Below, piece by piece: positions 63,921-64,000 of a stretch of 64,000 nucleotides of DNA (positions are counted from its first letter, which is position 1; each line of letters begins with the position of its first letter). A program made the translations under genes and the position numbers. Under the pieces are notes generated by a model. It did not search any database and was not told the origin of the DNA. It saw only the letters and a list, made by a program, of their open reading frames with translations. Origin of the DNA: Bacteroidota bacterium (lineage in GTDB: Bacteria > Bacteroidota > Bacteroidia > Chitinophagales > Chitinophagaceae); the NCBI GenBank assembly GCA_016706595.1, contig JADJJH010000001.1:310001-374000 (forward strand). The letters are read 5' to 3'.

Positions 63921-64000
63921 AATTTCAAGAAATTCATACGTCAAAACTTCAAAAGCTATGCAGTTTGCAAGATTCATGCATGGGATGTACCTTTATTATG

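Noticed and set aside
1..64000. tRNA or rRNA genes
   Set aside because: I looked for the TTCGAATC-type T loop with matching acceptor stems and for rRNA signatures and found none.

Overview
The window is a chromosomal piece of an AT-rich member of the Bacteroidota, probably an uncultured Chitinophagia, Sphingobacteriia or Saprospiria-type lineage. Several things point there: a gingipain-like protease with a type IX secretion (T9SS) C-terminal domain; the gene neighbourhood glmS / DUF4270 / GT5 glycogen-synthase-like / panC / panD; a RicT/YaaT protein with the Bacteroidota Cys-rich head; a TPP riboswitch in front of a TonB-dependent receptor; and repeated upstream boxes of the Bacteroidota form TAnnTTTG, two of them with a TTG 20-21 nt upstream. 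I see no tRNA, rRNA, CRISPR array or prophage.

Layout. 1-9.7 kb is a surface-protein island: the 3' end of a PKD protein, two tandem paralogous giant proteins (collagen-like stalk, kelch, P domain, S74 autocleaving chaperone) and a small secreted protein. The first and last genes end in the same C-terminal module with a dockerin-like Ca-binding repeat. The second giant gene is split by a 1-base deletion inside a 273-bp tandem repeat. 9.8-14.2 kb has a sulfur-metabolism pair (MBL-double-rhodanese and TauE/TSUP exporter), two tiny membrane ORFs and a complete IS with matching inverted ends. 14.2-31.4 kb is mostly housekeeping: dapD, a glycosyltransferase, a Sua5/TsaC enzyme, pyrG, a B12-binding mutase subunit, an enoyl-CoA hydratase, a nucleoside permease, hldD, YqgE, a decayed cyclase, SPFH, DNA polymerase III delta-prime, ricT and glmS. 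31.4-39.2 kb carries the DUF4270/GT5 genes, divergent panC-panD-flippase-rfaE2, a repeat-rich 0.8-kb gap, a K+ channel and pdhA. 39.3-42.7 kb is a second surface island: a beta-helix protein whose signal peptide is out of frame at a poly-A tract, and a 243-bp tandem-repeat protein with the same dockerin-like end. 42.7-64 kb contains rpsL-rpsG, the C25 protease, the riboswitch-controlled receptor, an RlmK-like methyltransferase, mazG, a large NtrY-like histidine kinase, an EVE protein, an M1 aminopeptidase, L25/Ctc and a solitary rpoC.

How genes work together. Two steps of ADP-heptose supply for LPS are encoded apart (rfaE2 adenylyltransferase, hldD epimerase). panC and panD make pantothenate. 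The riboswitch and receptor form a thiamin-uptake control unit. rpsL-rpsG and rpoC are core expression genes, but the usual neighbours fusA and rpoB are absent next to them.

The most unusual material is non-coding or modular: (i) a dispersed intergenic element (hairpin, AGGGTCCCC, 32-33 nt, GGGGGCA) seen twice just ahead of genes and once inverted as the core only; (ii) five intergenic arrays of 7- or 8-bp units, two of them arranged as imperfect inverted repeats; (iii) the dockerin-like module shared by three secreted proteins; (iv) three reading-frame breaks at repeats or homopolymers, two in surface proteins and one in a transposase, which could be errors, decay or programmed slippage.
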